DNA of 64,000 nt from Pseudo-nitzschia pungens (lineage: Eukaryota > Bacillariophyta > Bacillariophyceae > Bacillariales > Bacillariaceae): positions 62,001 through 126,000 of the forward strand of contig CM074762.1 of NCBI GenBank assembly GCA_037355855.1, read 5' to 3'. Below, piece by piece: positions 20,490-31,761 of this stretch; within the stretch, counting starts at the first letter, position 1, and each line of letters begins with the position of its first letter. Made by a program: the position numbers and the translations under genes. The notes under the pieces are model-generated. The model saw nothing but the letters and a program-made list of their open reading frames with translations. It searched no databases and was not told the origin of the DNA.

Positions 20490-21596
20490 ACTTTACGTGT
20501 TATTATTGTTAGGGCTTTCCCTTATTTTTTCAGTACGCAGTACCAGACGATTTATCTACCGACCAAGTTCTATGAAGGTTGCTGACGAGCAATATCAACG
20601 CATCTGGGCTTCAGATGAGTTTTGATGATCCATGATTTTGACTTGGGGTTGTTGTCTACTAGCAGAGGTCCGTACCAGGAGATCAGCACACCAGTAGTAA
20701 GATTTACCACACTAGTACCTCTCAACACCCTACTTCTACTAGCACTACTAGTAGTAGTTCTACATACTAGCATTGAAGCACCATCAGCACTGTGCTATAG
20801 GGGGATGCAAAAATACTTGTTGTAGTATTCCTCATGATGCTTTTAGAAGCAGGGTAGTAAGGGTTAACAGTAGTAACACAGCAGTACTAGCACCCAGCAC
20901 CCCAGCAAACTGTATTGCAAAAAATGCGTGTTTTCTTGCTTTGGCACTACCAAGAACCACCATACACCAAGTGGTTCTACTACTAGTTGTATTAAGGGTT
21001 CTCGAGGTAGCACAGCAGGAGCACAGGAGCATAGCAGCACGACTCACTCAGGCAAACAAGTACTTCGTAGTATTATGCAGCAAAACATGCTTGTTTTCGT
21101 GCTTCTTCTTTAGTACTACTACTAGTAAGAACCATAGCAGTAAGGGTTCTTGTTACTGGTAGCTACTAGTACTAGTACTACTAATGGTAGCAGAGTAGCA
21201 CCACAGTAGCACCCACTCCAGCAAACTATCATGCTGCAAAAAAGGAACGCTGCTTTTTCTCAGCACCACGAGGATGATGCTTTAAGAATCATAGCTATAC
21301 CGTACTACTACTACTAGTACTAGTAGTAGTGCGCGAGACCAAGACCGCCGGCAGGAGCTATCTGAGAAAAAGTTCCCACCCCTTAACACCCTTGCGATGC
21401 ACCTTTGGACACTGCTATTACTAGTAGTACACGTAACCTTACCAACATACCGTGGGACTAAAAGCCCAGCTGTGCGCACTTGTTGCAAATGCCATCACAG
21501 ATCACAGATCACAGATCACGCAAATTTTCTCGAGGCATTCATTTCGAGGAGTGCTGGTCCTAGTCCGCATTCTCATTCTCATTCTCGTCCCCACCC
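20490..21596. repeat. Diverged tandem units of about 150-170 bp, no gene
   Basis: A block with GCAAACTGTATTGCAAAAAA-like sequence recurs at about 20902, 21050 and 21222, each followed by a GTTTTC or TTTTTC tract and an AAGAACCA motif. It lies among TACTAGTAGTACT runs. The stretch ends in the 3' flank of the sulfotransferase gene. Confidence 0.4.
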
Positions 21597-21890
21597 TCAT
21601 TCTTGTCCTCGTCCGGATCGGGTTCCCGCAGTTTTTTTTTCCGACTCGGTCGGTTCGAATGGTTCCGACGAGAGAAACTCGAGATCGGGACAGTTCCGCA
21701 TCGCAATTGTTTTGGCTTTTTCGAATTCGTTGGCATTGATGTTTTCCGCTTTCCTGAGGATCGCAAAGTAGGCGGCGTATTCATTCGTGAGGGCCGCGCA
21801 CAATTGCCTTCTCCCAGTCTCGCTAATGTTGCGGCTGTTCCGAACAGTTTCGCCATAGCCGCTCACGTCCCTTGCGTTGATTTCGTTGTG

Positions 21891-21926
<36 letters not shown>

Positions 21927-22988
21927 TTTGTGGGGGGCGACGTCGACGTCGACGCCGACGACTCCCTCCGACTCCCCAACCATGGCGTTCACTCTCGCCC
22001 AATCGTCCCACAGAAATTCCTGCCGGATCACGTACAATTTTCTCGCCGGTACCGCTCTCGCTCTCGGAAATTTGGTGAGGAGAATGTTGCGGTAGTTGAA
22101 AAACAAGTGGTTGAAAAACCGCACCTGGCCATGAATCACGGCGCACGCAAACTCGGTCCAGTTTTCGCTGACGATCGATTGTAGATCGATATCGATATCG
22201 TAATTGCACTTCTCCGAGTCGCCAAGAATAAGGAGGGACGCAAACTTCTCGAGGCTCGGGAAGCAGCTGTACGCAATTTTGTTATATTCATTCTTTTTTT
22301 TTGCTGAGGGTTATTTTGTGTGCCGTGCCGTAGTGCCTAACGTTGCTCGGAAGGAGGTAGACAAATCCCGAGACCGTTCGGTCGTAAACGTCGCGGACGG
22401 ACATCACAAAGCTATCGTCCCTCGAATCGGGAAGGGAGTGAAAGTCCGGGACGTGGTAGTAGTGCTCTACGAGTTTCGAAACCACGGTCTCGTTGGTTAC
22501 GTTTTGGAACGGTTTGGGCAGGAAGGAGTGGCATCCGTTGCGCAGAAAACTCGAAATCGTGGATCCTCCGGTTTTCCCAATGTGGATGAATCCGAGCCGA
22601 GAGACTCGGGGTGTACCGATATCGGTATCGGTATCGGTATCGGTATCGGTATTCGTTGGTGATTGTGATGGTGGTGGGGTTGGTTGTTGTACTGATGATG
22701 ATGGTGATGGTGGTGGTGATGTTGTTGTTGTTGTTGTTGTTGTTGTTTTTGTTTTTGTTGTTGGTTTTGTTGTTGTTGTTGATGATAATGCTGATGATAC
22801 GAGGTAGTCTTCAATGCTCGAATCATCTTGTTTCGCGTGCTTTTCCTCGATCGATATACAAGTACTCGTAAGCTCGGTCGGAAATCGATCCAAAGGAAAC
22901 ACACAATGGCGAGACAGAGAAATATTCTCAAGGGTGTCACCAGCATCGATTTCTTTCCTCTCTGCCGGGGACCAGAAACAATCTTCAT
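21597..22988 (-). CDS. Sulfotransferase, reading frame disrupted
   Basis: The catalytic part reads on the minus strand. It has FIHIGKTGGST (the 5'-phosphosulfate loop of PAPS-dependent sulfotransferases) and VMSVRDVYDRTVSGF (3'-phosphate loop). That frame hits a TGA just after an A9 run (22294-22302). With one A fewer the frame continues through a Y-S-C-F-P-S-L-E-K-F-A block into the 180-codon frame ending at 21597, so one homopolymer indel (mutation or sequencing error) breaks the gene. Upstream, an ATG at 22988 opens a third frame with a good type II signal anchor (PLRIFLCLAIVCFLWID). It lies out of frame with the catalytic part across a Thr/Pro/His/Gln low-complexity linker, implying another indel or an intron I could not place. 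Golgi sulfation of glycans is the family role. Confidence 0.6.
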
Positions 22989-23439
22989 TGTCCTGGGGGA
23001 CGTTGCTTTCACCTCTTTGCCATCTTGTGAATGTTTAAAATGTTTACCGGTGGAAGAAAAATAATACTACTAAGAGAGTAATCTTAATTACTAGTAATAA
23101 TATTACTAGTACTTCCTAAACGTAACCTTACCGGTAACCTTACGGGTAGTAACTTAACCTTATCTTCTGGTACAAGTAACAAGGTTAGTTTCTTTCCTTT
23201 CGGGACGGCGCACGGGAATTATTGGGCATACAAGTGAATTGAATTAAGGTTAAGACCTTGCTGTAGCAGATGATTCTTGACCTTTCGTTTCGGTTCGGTT
23301 CGGATCTCGAGATCTCGAGATCCGAAACAAGAGTATTATGTAAAACCAAAGCTGAAAGGGGAGCGGAGTTGATACGAGTAAGATTAACCTTACCGGTAAG
23401 GTTTACTTACACAAAAAATGCAAGTAAGATAACTTACTC
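22989..23439. other. Intergenic region with a perfect 18-bp palindrome
   Basis: AACCTTACCGGTAAGGTT at 23386-23403 is a perfect palindrome. CGGATCTCGAGATCTCGAG near 23300 is also self-complementary. No gene is seen. Confidence 0.6.
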
Positions 23440-23778
23440 GTAATCCACGAGTAGGACCGATTTCCCTTGCAATCCCGCCTGCGAGGTTTCAAAGTGGTTC
23501 TCGAAAAATCGAGGAGCTCGACACTAAGAAACATTAGTTAATTTTTAGGATTACAAACCGCACCTCCACCGGATTACAACATTGCGCGCTAAAAAAAGAA
23601 TCTAAAAAAAGAATCCGGGCCTCCTGGGCCTCCTCGTACTAATACACTGGAAATGTCCGTTGAAGGGTTTCAACGCAGATTTCAGAATCTTCCTCGTAGC
23701 GACAGAAGTACAGTACCGTAAAGAAGCAGTGCCTCGCACGCAGGATTGCAAGGGAAATCGGTCCTACTCGTGTATTAC
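23440..23778. repeat. Foldback A: inverted arms of about 36 bp
   Basis: The left arm (23440-23475) and right arm (23743-23778) are reverse complements. They share CACGAGTAGGACCGATTTCC and its extension TTGCAATCC perfectly, with a looser outer part (GTAAT). The enclosed about 265 bp has no gene and contains a duplicated AAAAAAAGAATC. Confidence 0.8.
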
Positions 23779-23781
23779 ATC

Positions 23782-24102
23782 AATAACCTTCGAGTTCCTC
23801 GCGCCTTCTTGTTTTGTAACTTCCTTCGGTCTCCACTTCGACCTCCGGTCTCAGTGTCGGCCTCCATAAGTTACAGTGAAACCTATTTGTAATCCACGCA
23901 GGATACAAAAAAAGAACCCACTGGGCTCCCTCTAAGGAGTACTACTGAAATTATGAAACCTAGTCGGGCTCGTTGCACTCGCTCTCTTAGGTTTCATAAT
24001 TTCAGTAGTACTCCTTAGAGGGAGCCCAGTGGGTTCTTTTTTTGTATCCCGCGCGGATTACAAATAGGTTTCACACGCGGCGCGAGCAACTCGAAGGTTA
24101 TT
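23782..24102. repeat. Foldback B: outer 24-bp arms around an 86-bp hairpin
   Basis: Outer arms 23782-23805 and 24079-24102 (AATAACCTTCGAG...GCGCC type) match with one mismatch. Inside, arms 23876-23961 and 23989-24074 are reverse complements over 86 bp with only two mismatches and a 27-nt loop. The near identity of the inner arms means a young structure or strong constraint. No coding content. It begins 4 bp after foldback A ends. Confidence 0.9.
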
Positions 24103-25023
24103 TAACATAACCTTCCCACGTACGAAGTAAGGTTACTTCGTAACTTACTGTACATGGTAACCTAACTCGGACTCGTACCGGAAAAGATTTACGGTAAATC
24201 TTACGAGTGACACAGTTTTTTTTTTATTTTTTAGCGTTACTACTACACGTACCGTACACGTAACATTAGTAAGGTTTCCTCTACCATAGCATTCTCGGGA
24301 GCATTCAGCATTGACAGTGGGTTGTGAGAAAACTATGCGGTAAGCCTTCAAAGGTTACGGTACGAGTAAGATTACCGTACAAGTAAGAGTAACCTTGCGA
24401 ATCAAACGAACAACAACGAAAGACTACCGGTTACCGGTACGGGTAGAGCATTTGTCTGTGGTCTGCGGTCTGTGGTCTGTTTAGAGCATCCATTATAGAG
24501 CATCCATTATCGAGCATCCATTATCGAGCATCCATTATCGAGCATCCATTATCGAGCATCCATTATAGAGCATCCATTGTCGAGTACAAGTAAGATTTTA
24601 CGAAATACTGGGCATCCGTCATCGAAGAGCAGAGCATTGGAGTTATCGCAATCTCCCATCTTTTACGACACACGACAACTGACAATTCATAGTTGACAAT
24701 TCATACCGTACTGTAGTTGACAGTTGACAATTGACAATTGACAATTGACAATTCATACTGTAGTAGTTGACAATTCGAAGTGGACAATTGACAATTCAAA
24801 GTTGACTATTGACAATTCAAAGTGGACAAGTCAAAGTGGACAATTCAAAGTTGACTATTGGCAATTGAAAATTAAAAATTGAAAATTGAACATTGAACAT
24901 TGACCATCCTCCGCTGGCAACCAACCGCACGATAAGTTTCTGGTGCAATAGAATCGAATCCAACCAACAAGAACAATAGCTAGAACAATAGCTAGAACAA
25001 AAGCAAGAACAGCAAACACAAGA
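24103..25023. repeat. Upstream region of TOM70 with two tandem arrays
   Basis: GAGCATCCATTATC (14 bp) repeats seven times at 24483-24580. A 10-bp degenerate unit (GACAATTGAC, GACAATTCAA) fills about 24690-24895. The latter ends 130 bp before the TOM70 ATG, so it lies in the probable promoter or 5' leader. No gene is seen. Confidence 0.7.
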
Positions 25024-28000
25024 ATGTCCTCACGATCTTCCAGCAAGAATACGCAGACGCAGCTCATTGTGACCGGTCTTTTGGCTGCCGCCGCTCTCGG
25101 ATTGGCGCTGTATTTGGCATCGTCGTCTTCCTCTTCTTCTTCTTCTTCTTCTGCCGCAAGCCAGAGTGGTAACGAATCCAAAGGTACATCCAAAGCAAGC
25201 ACCAATGCAAACAATACGAATACGAATACCAATACGAATGCGAATACCAATGCCAGCGCCGAAAAGATATCCATCACAAAGGAAACAGCTTCTGTCACTG
25301 AGAATCCCGGGATTCATACTCCCAAGCGGTCCAATGTGACCGACGAGAAGGAACTGCACTCCAAAATAGAGGAACTCGACAAGAAGGGCAAGGCCCTCTT
25401 CAAGAAGAAGCAGGTGCGTGCGTTTGTTTGTCTTTGTTTGTCTTTGTCTTTGTTTGTGTATGGTCGTGTGTGGTCGTGGGAACTGGAATGAGCACTAGAA
25501 TGAGAACTGGAATGAGAACTGGAATGAGAACTAGAACTAGAACTAGAACTAGAATGAGACTGGGAATATTCATGTTCAGGCTCAACTTCAGGCTCAGGCT
25601 CAGGCTCAGGCTCATTCTCGGTTAGTATTTGTTGATACGAACCAGAATCAGAACCCGAAACTGAATTGCGTCATGGCTGTCGTTCTTTTTCAACTTGTTT
25701 TCTTGTCGGGGTACTTGTGATTGTGATTGTATACTGTATACTGTATACTGTATACTGTATCGAAACAAACAACAACAACAACAACATGCTTCGTATACTA
25801 CAACAACTCATGTGCAACATACTGAATACTCGGATGCAACAACAACACATTCAACACATTCAACAAACAAACAAACAAAAACAAAAACAAACAAAAACAA
25901 ACAACAGTACCTCGAAGCCGCGTCCATCTTTACCGAAGCACTCGACTGCATCGAGCAGCACAACGGCAACGCCGCCCAATCGTCGGCTTCCTCGTCGTCC
26001 AACTCCCTCACGAAACAGATTGTCACCCTCATCAACAACCGATCCGCCATGTACGAAAAAGGAAACCTTCCCGAGCTGGCCATTGCCGACTGCGACGCCA
26101 TCCTGGAGGTCTACGATCGGACCCACACCAAGGCCCGCCAGCGCAAGTGCCGCATCCTCGAAACCAAGACGCACGACTACTACGGAGCCCTCGTCGAGTG
26201 CTGCGCGTTGCAGCTCCAGTACATGCAGCAGCACCGGGATCAGCTCAGAATGGGACTGCCGCCGTCCGCCGCGCCGCCGGTCGACCAGGAAAAGCTAGAG
26301 GAACTGGTGCAGAAACTCCTCCCGGAGCATCTGGAGGAGTACGACCAAAAAATCATCCGGCGCATGAAGGATTCCAGAGCAAATGCGAACAACGCGTCAT
26401 CGCAATCGCAACCGCAACCGCAACCGCAGCTGCCCTCGGATTACACGCTGCGGCAGCTCCTCAAATCCTACACCGGATTCGAATCCTGGATGGAAAAGGC
26501 GAGGGCAGGCGGTTCGGTTTCCGATCTGGAGGAGGAGCTGGAAGCCGCGCTGTCGGCGCCCGAGGCCTCGGCGTCCTCCATGGCCACCATCGCGAGCCTC
26601 CACCTGGCCATGGGTCGGCGCCACATTTGCGACGGGGCCTACAAGCGAGCCAGGGCCTCGATTCTCAAGGGATTTGCGCTCGTGCAAGGCGAGAGCGAGA
26701 GCGAAATCAAAATACGAGAGGCCATGAGGGACGACGACTACGCGAGGTTGCTGGAGTGGACGGGAATGGTACAGCACTGGGCCTACGAACTCGATGCGGC
26801 CGTGACCTGCTACCAGCTGTGCGCGCAGCTCGAGCCCATCAACGTACGTACTTACTTGCACCGTTACCCGCATGGTAGTGGTAGTGTCGATGGCGGCGTC
26901 GCGTCGAATCGAATATCGAATCGAATCGAATATTCAATCGAATCGAATCGAATATTCAATCGAATCGAATATTCAATCGAATCGAATATTCAATCGAATA
27001 TTCAATCGAATGAACGCGCGAACAGACTGAATCGGACTCACCGACACGTTGCTTTCTTTTCTTTTGCTTTGCCTTTTGCCTCTGTCTGTGCTTGTGGGGG
27101 TTTTGCTGGCTGACTGGTTTGCCTGCTTGCTTGCTTGCTTGCCTGCTCTGTTGTTGATGCTTCGGTTTCGGTTCTTGCGTTGTACGGTACCGTATCACAT
27201 CACATCATACCATACCATACCATACGACATCATATCACGCCATATCATATCATGTCATGTCATATCACATCCTACTTTATGCCGCCGACCACCCGACAGG
27301 CCGAGATTCTCGTCAAGCACGCCGGTGTCCTCATGGACGCCAACCGGCATGCCGATGCCCTGGAGCTCTTCGATCGGGCCCTGGCGATCGATCCCAACGC
27401 CGTCGACGCGCTGCTCCACCGCGCCAACCTGCGCATGATCCAGGGAAACATGCAAGCCGCCACCAAAGATCTGAAGCAATGCGTCAAGCTCCGCCCCAAC
27501 TTTGTCATGGCCCGTCTCCGACTCGCGGCGGTACTCACCGCCTTGCAGCAATCGGACGCCGCAAAGGAACAGCTCGATGCGGCCGAACGCGCCGATCCGG
27601 ACTCGTCCGACGTTCTGAGCTACAAGGGAGAGCTTCTCTTTACCCAGAACGACCTGGTGAGGGCCAAGCGGGAGTTTGAGCGGGCCTCGGAACTGGATCC
27701 GTCCAATCCCACCCCGTACGTCAACACGGCCCTGGCGGTGCTCAACCTTCCACCGGAGCCCGGAAAACAGCTGGCAATGGCCGAGGAGGCCTGCCGACTC
27801 CTAGAAAAGGCGATTGCCGTCGATCCGCAGTTCCAGGCGGCGTACGTGCAGCTGGGGCAGCTCAAGCTGGGCATGGCCTCGGATCTGTCGACCGCGAGGG
27901 AGGTCGTGGATCTCTACGAAAAGGGACTCTCCACGTGCCGCACCAAGGATGAAATGAAGGACCTCATGGGAATGAAATTGCTTACGCAGGCGCAGGTCGA

Positions 28001-28043
28001 TGGTGCCAAGGCCATGAAACTGGAAGCCTTCTCTCACCAATGA
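25024..28043 (+). CDS. TOM70: TOM70-like mitochondrial import receptor, three exons
   Basis: Exons 25024-25413, 25908-26843 and 27300-28043 join in phase 0 at two GT-AG introns (494 bp with GTGCGT, 456 bp with GTACGT), giving 689 residues. An N-terminal membrane anchor (about 14-33) is followed by a Ser-rich and Asn/Thr-rich linker. The chaperone-clamp TPR starts at KGKALFKKKQ|YLEAASIFTEAL, split exactly by intron 1, with NNRSAMYEKGN and a Tom70-typical ARQRKCRILE. Further TPRs follow, including ALELFDRALAIDPNAVDAL in exon 3. TOM70 sits in the outer mitochondrial membrane and receives Hsp70/Hsp90-bound preproteins. Both introns are filled with simple repeats (AACTGGAATGAG; AATATTCAATCGAATCG) and are much poorer in GC than the exons. 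Splice sites were read by eye but all frames agree. Confidence 0.88.
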
Positions 28044-29399
28044 CGACACGAGTAACCTTACCGTAGCAACCCCGGTCCAATGCAACCGTACTAATAATCT
28101 TACCGATACTACTGCTGCTGCTGCTGCTGCTGTAATCACTACGAAGTGCTGCAAAATACAGCAAGATTGCTTCGTTTGTAGGTCTCGCAATCGGCCCAAT
28201 CAAAAATTCAATCCCATTCCACTCCGCTCCACTCCATTTCGGCAACGAGTATCCCCGCGTCGATTCCACTCCGCGCTACCAAAGAAGCCAATCATGTTGC
28301 GATGTCGAATAATTATTGATCGAGAGAATTTTGTTGGAAAGGAACTTCGTGCGGAGTAAGTTAGTCCTATTCGTAGTATTACTATTATTATTATTATAAT
28401 ATTGCGTAGTATTTTGTTTCTTCGCTTTGCCGGCAAGAACCAGAGAAACGATGTATCTGCCGATGCCATTCGGAACAATGTACCCGGTAAGGTTGCGCAA
28501 TGCGGTACAGTAGTTGGTTCCTACTACTACTAGTAGTAGACGGTGCTACGAGCACGACCATCGTGTTCCGTGTCGCGTTATATTTCAATCCGTCAATCGG
28601 ATACCATGTTTACGACGAGTCTAATCCGCGTGGTTACCGGATAGGTTACCCTTTCGTCGTCATTCAACCAGCCGATGAGCAACCGGTGCGGTACCGTGCG
28701 TGGGAAACATCCAGAAACTTCAGGCAATTTGCATCCCGTAGGGATTGTTGCTCGGGCTATATTCCATATTATAATCCAGTGCGGCGGACAAAGCCCGGTT
28801 ACCCATAAAAATACTACCAAGTACGAAGTGGTTGTATTGTACAGTGGCCAATATAGTCCTAATCATGATAATAATAGTAAATGCATTCGAAAAATAAGAG
28901 CAAGTTACTTTCAACTTGTTTGTACTACAGCAACAACGATTACAAGTACCCGTACGTACTCGTACGTACCCGTGCTACTAATGGAAGTAAGTAATAGTGG
29001 AATACTTAGTAGATTGTAACGTTGGCCTAACTCGACTCTTGTCGTTCCATGTATTGGATGGATGGATTATTCGACTCGCATCTTCATCTTCATGTTCATG
29101 TTCATGTTCATCGTCACCATCACCACCACCACCGTCACCATCACCACCAGCACGAACATACTTGCATTACCAGCATCACCACTACGACCAACAGCAACAC
29201 CAAGTGCTTTACTCTCACCGCGAGTGTACGGTAGACTTTACGTTACACGTGGGACGTTCGACGTCTACTGTACCACACCGTACAATAGAACACCATGCTG
29301 CATCGCGCACGAATATGAAAGAACAACAATAATACTAATACTATGACGTTGCTCGTAACCTACCGTACCGTACACGTCCGTATTGAATACGAAAAAGCA
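28044..29399. other. Intergenic region, no supported gene
   Basis: Holds a GCT/CTG run (28110-28130), word DNA, and a CATCACCAC-rich stretch near 29095-29160. It lies between convergent 3' ends. Reading frames are short and biased. Confidence 0.5.
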
Positions 29400-31241
29400 T
29401 TACGGACTCTTGAGGAGCGACTCGAAAAAGCTCGAGACCTCCCCGTCCTTGTCGGTCGACTTGGAATCCGCCTTGGCCTTGGCCGGTGTCTTGGCCCGGA
29501 CGGAATCGTCCGCTCTCGCTTCCGATGGCGGCAGGGCCGAGGCCATGGACTCGCGGAGCTGGGTGAGCCATCCCTCGTCTCCGGTAGCCGAAGCGGTAGC
29601 ACCGGTACTAGTACTAGTACCAGTACTATTCGCATGGGTCCGTGGCTTCGTCGTATTGGTCGGGAGTGCCACCCATAGGCTGTCCTTGGTGGCGTCCCAG
29701 TGTCCTGGATAGCTGGCATTGCGGAGCAACACACTCTCGATGAGGTCCTCCTGGTGCGCCCCGGGTCCATAGAGAGCGGTGGAAGACGATGCCGATGCCG
29801 TCGAAGATTGTGGCCGTCCGGACTGGGTGGATGCAGGTGCGGATGCGGATGGCGATTTGTGGTCCGCCTCCCAAACGGGAATTCCCGACGCCATGTCGCG
29901 CCAAAGCTGTGCGAGTGTGTCGTACGAGACGCAGCTCTGGGCATTGGGATTGCTTGCGTTTGCATTGGAAGCCGATGCACTCGCATTTGCATTCGCATTC
30001 GCAGACAGACTCTCCTCCTTTTCTTCTTCCCGCGCCGATTCCTCGTTCGTACTCGTATTCGCACTCGCACTCGCCATCTGTTTTTGTTTCTCTTCCTCGG
30101 CCGTACTAGTAAGACCAAGACTCGGACGCTCCACGAAACAAAGCGCCGCGTTGAGAGCGCTCGCAAACTTTCGCAAGTGATAAACGACCAGGGCCCGGGC
30201 CTGTTGTTTGAAGTATCCTTCCTCCGACGAAGTAGCAGCGGCAGCGGCAGCAACTCCGGGAGCGGCAATACCAGCAGCACCGGATGCTTCCGGAGGCATC
30301 AGGGCGCAGAGCATCAGTCCCACTTTGACTTCCCGAGAGGATTCGGCAATGCTGCGCTCGGGGGCCTTGTCCGTGTTCGCCAGGCCGAACTGGACAGTCT
30401 GCAAATCGTAGAGGGAGGTGGTGCGGGTTGTTTGGGATTGCTTGTCTTGGTTATCGTTTTCGTTTTGGGTATCGTTTTCGTTTTCGTTTTGGGTTTGTGT
30501 TAGTGTTTGGATTTCTCGTTCCTTGGTGGGATGCTCGATGAGGTGCCTCACCAGGGCAGCCTGAAGGGCACTCAGCGTTGGCTCCACGTCTGTAACGTCC
30601 GAGAGATCGACGGTCCAGCAATAGACAGAGGAGGAAGTCTGGCCCGCTTCGGCTAGCTTGGCCAGGAGCGAATCCACGAGCGCCGCATTGTTGTTGCTGT
30701 TGTTTCTGTTGTTGTTGTTGTTGTTGTTGGTATTGGAAGTGGTTGTTGCAGTGTTGATATTTTTCGTGTTTTTATTTGCACTGTTGCCATTGTTCTCCTT
30801 GTTGGTCTCTCCGGTTGCATTAGCATTAGCATTAGTATTAGTATTTGTATTAGAATTACTGCTATTGCTATTGCTATTGCTATTACTATTAGCACTAACA
30901 CTCGAATCCACACGACAGTTCCAGACTCCCAGATCGGGAGTGGAATGCATCTGCATCTGCATCTGCATCTGCATTTGCATCCCGTGCACCTCCTCATCTT
31001 TCGAAGCTCCCACCTGGACTGCCTGGAACGTCAGAGAAGTGTAGCCGGAAACATCCGAGACGTCGTTCATTGAGATCATTTGGTTCGCATTCGTGCCGCA
31101 GTACATCTGGACGACGGTGGGGATCTGGATCGAGTTGCTGTTGTTGCTGTTGCTGTTGCTGTTGGCATTGGAGTTTTTGTCGAATGTGCTTTCGTCATTG
31201 TTGTCCCCTGGTTGGGAAGACAGCGTTGCAAAGAGGCCCAT
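29400..31241 (-). CDS. Unknown protein, 613 residues, low-complexity inserts
   Basis: The frame opens at a TTG inside a GATTT repeat, but the first ATG is at 31241 (MGLFATLSSQ). Normal-looking segments alternate with Asn, Ser/Asn, Thr and Ala runs encoded by AAC/AGC/GCA repeats. Normal segments include SVYCWTVDLSDVTDVEPTL, an A-L-V-V-Y-H-L-R-K-F-A-S-A-L-N-A-A-L helix, and near the end AHQEDLIESVLLRNASYPG followed by HWDATKDSLWVALP. The alternation suggests a real conserved protein with expanded linkers. No signal peptide or membrane segment is seen, and no family is recognised. Confidence 0.7.
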   Translation of the reverse strand: MGLFATLSSQPGDNNDESTFDKNSNANSNSNSNNSNSIQIPTVVQMYCGTNANQMISMNDVSDVSGYTSLTFQAVQVGASKDEEVHGMQMQMQMQMQMHSTPDLGVWNCRVDSSVSANSNSNSNSNSSNSNTNTNTNANANATGETNKENNGNSANKNTKNINTATTTSNTNNNNNNNRNNSNNNAALVDSLLAKLAEAGQTSSSVYCWTVDLSDVTDVEPTLSALQAALVRHLIEHPTKEREIQTLTQTQNENENDTQNENDNQDKQSQTTRTTSLYDLQTVQFGLANTDKAPERSIAESSREVKVGLMLCALMPPEASGAAGIAAPGVAAAAAATSSEEGYFKQQARALVVYHLRKFASALNAALCFVERPSLGLTSTAEEEKQKQMASASANTSTNEESAREEEKEESLSANANANASASASNANASNPNAQSCVSYDTLAQLWRDMASGIPVWEADHKSPSASAPASTQSGRPQSSTASASSSTALYGPGAHQEDLIESVLLRNASYPGHWDATKDSLWVALPTNTTKPRTHANSTGTSTSTGATASATGDEGWLTQLRESMASALPPSEARADDSVRAKTPAKAKADSKSTDKDGEVSSFFESLLKSP

Positions 31242-31256
31242 TCTAAAGTCGATTTG

Positions 31257-31345
31257 ATTTGATTTGATTTGATTTGATTTGATTTGATTCAATTCAATTC
31301 AATTCAATTCAATTCAACTCGATTGGATTCAATTCAATTGGATTC
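31257..31345. repeat. GATTT and AATTC pentamer runs
   Basis: Seven GATTT units turn into six AATTC units directly upstream of the 613-residue gene, within its probable leader. Confidence 0.85.
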
Positions 31346-31761
31346 AATTCCGAATCAAGTCGATTCAATTTCCAAATCAACTATCGTTCGGCGCTGGCTT
31401 TGACTTTGCTTCGTCTTTGCTTTGATGCGTCTCCCAAAGACTATTCGTTTGCTTCTCGGTAGCGGTGGTACACGTAGGAGCTATGTTGTGGACGTACTAG
31501 TAGTGGATGCAACGTTGTTGTTGTTGTTGTTTATGTTTTAATGAAGTCGGCTTTCAGGTCACTGGTCGGTCACTCGTCACCCTCAACCCTCAACCCGTTC
31601 GGCACGGTTAGGTTACTCGTATTGAGTGAGATTACGCAGTAAAGTAGTAGTAGCAGTAACCTTACCGTACCGTAACGTATGGTATTGTACGGTACCAGAA
31701 AAGTTTTAGCGTCGGTTGGACGGTCTAAGGTAAGTTACAAAAAATAATCTGAGGAGGAATT
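31346..31761. other. Intergenic region upstream of the 613-residue gene
   Basis: Nothing but a short GTT run (about 31514-31530) and palindromic-word DNA. No gene is seen. Confidence 0.5.

Noticed and set aside
22700..22868. Short intron joining the sulfotransferase anchor to its catalytic frame
   Set aside because: The GTACTT/GTATAT donors paired with the visible AG acceptors give lengths divisible by three, which do not switch to the catalytic frame.
22497..23012. 171-codon His/Gln-rich minus-strand frame as a separate gene
   Set aside because: Its N-terminal part is the signal anchor of the sulfotransferase; the rest is the out-of-frame translation of the low-complexity linker and catalytic exon.
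4483..24580. CRISPR array at the 14-bp GAGCATCCATTATC repeats or the 44-bp repeats
   Set aside because: Repeats are directly adjacent without unique spacers, and the DNA is eukaryotic nuclear sequence.
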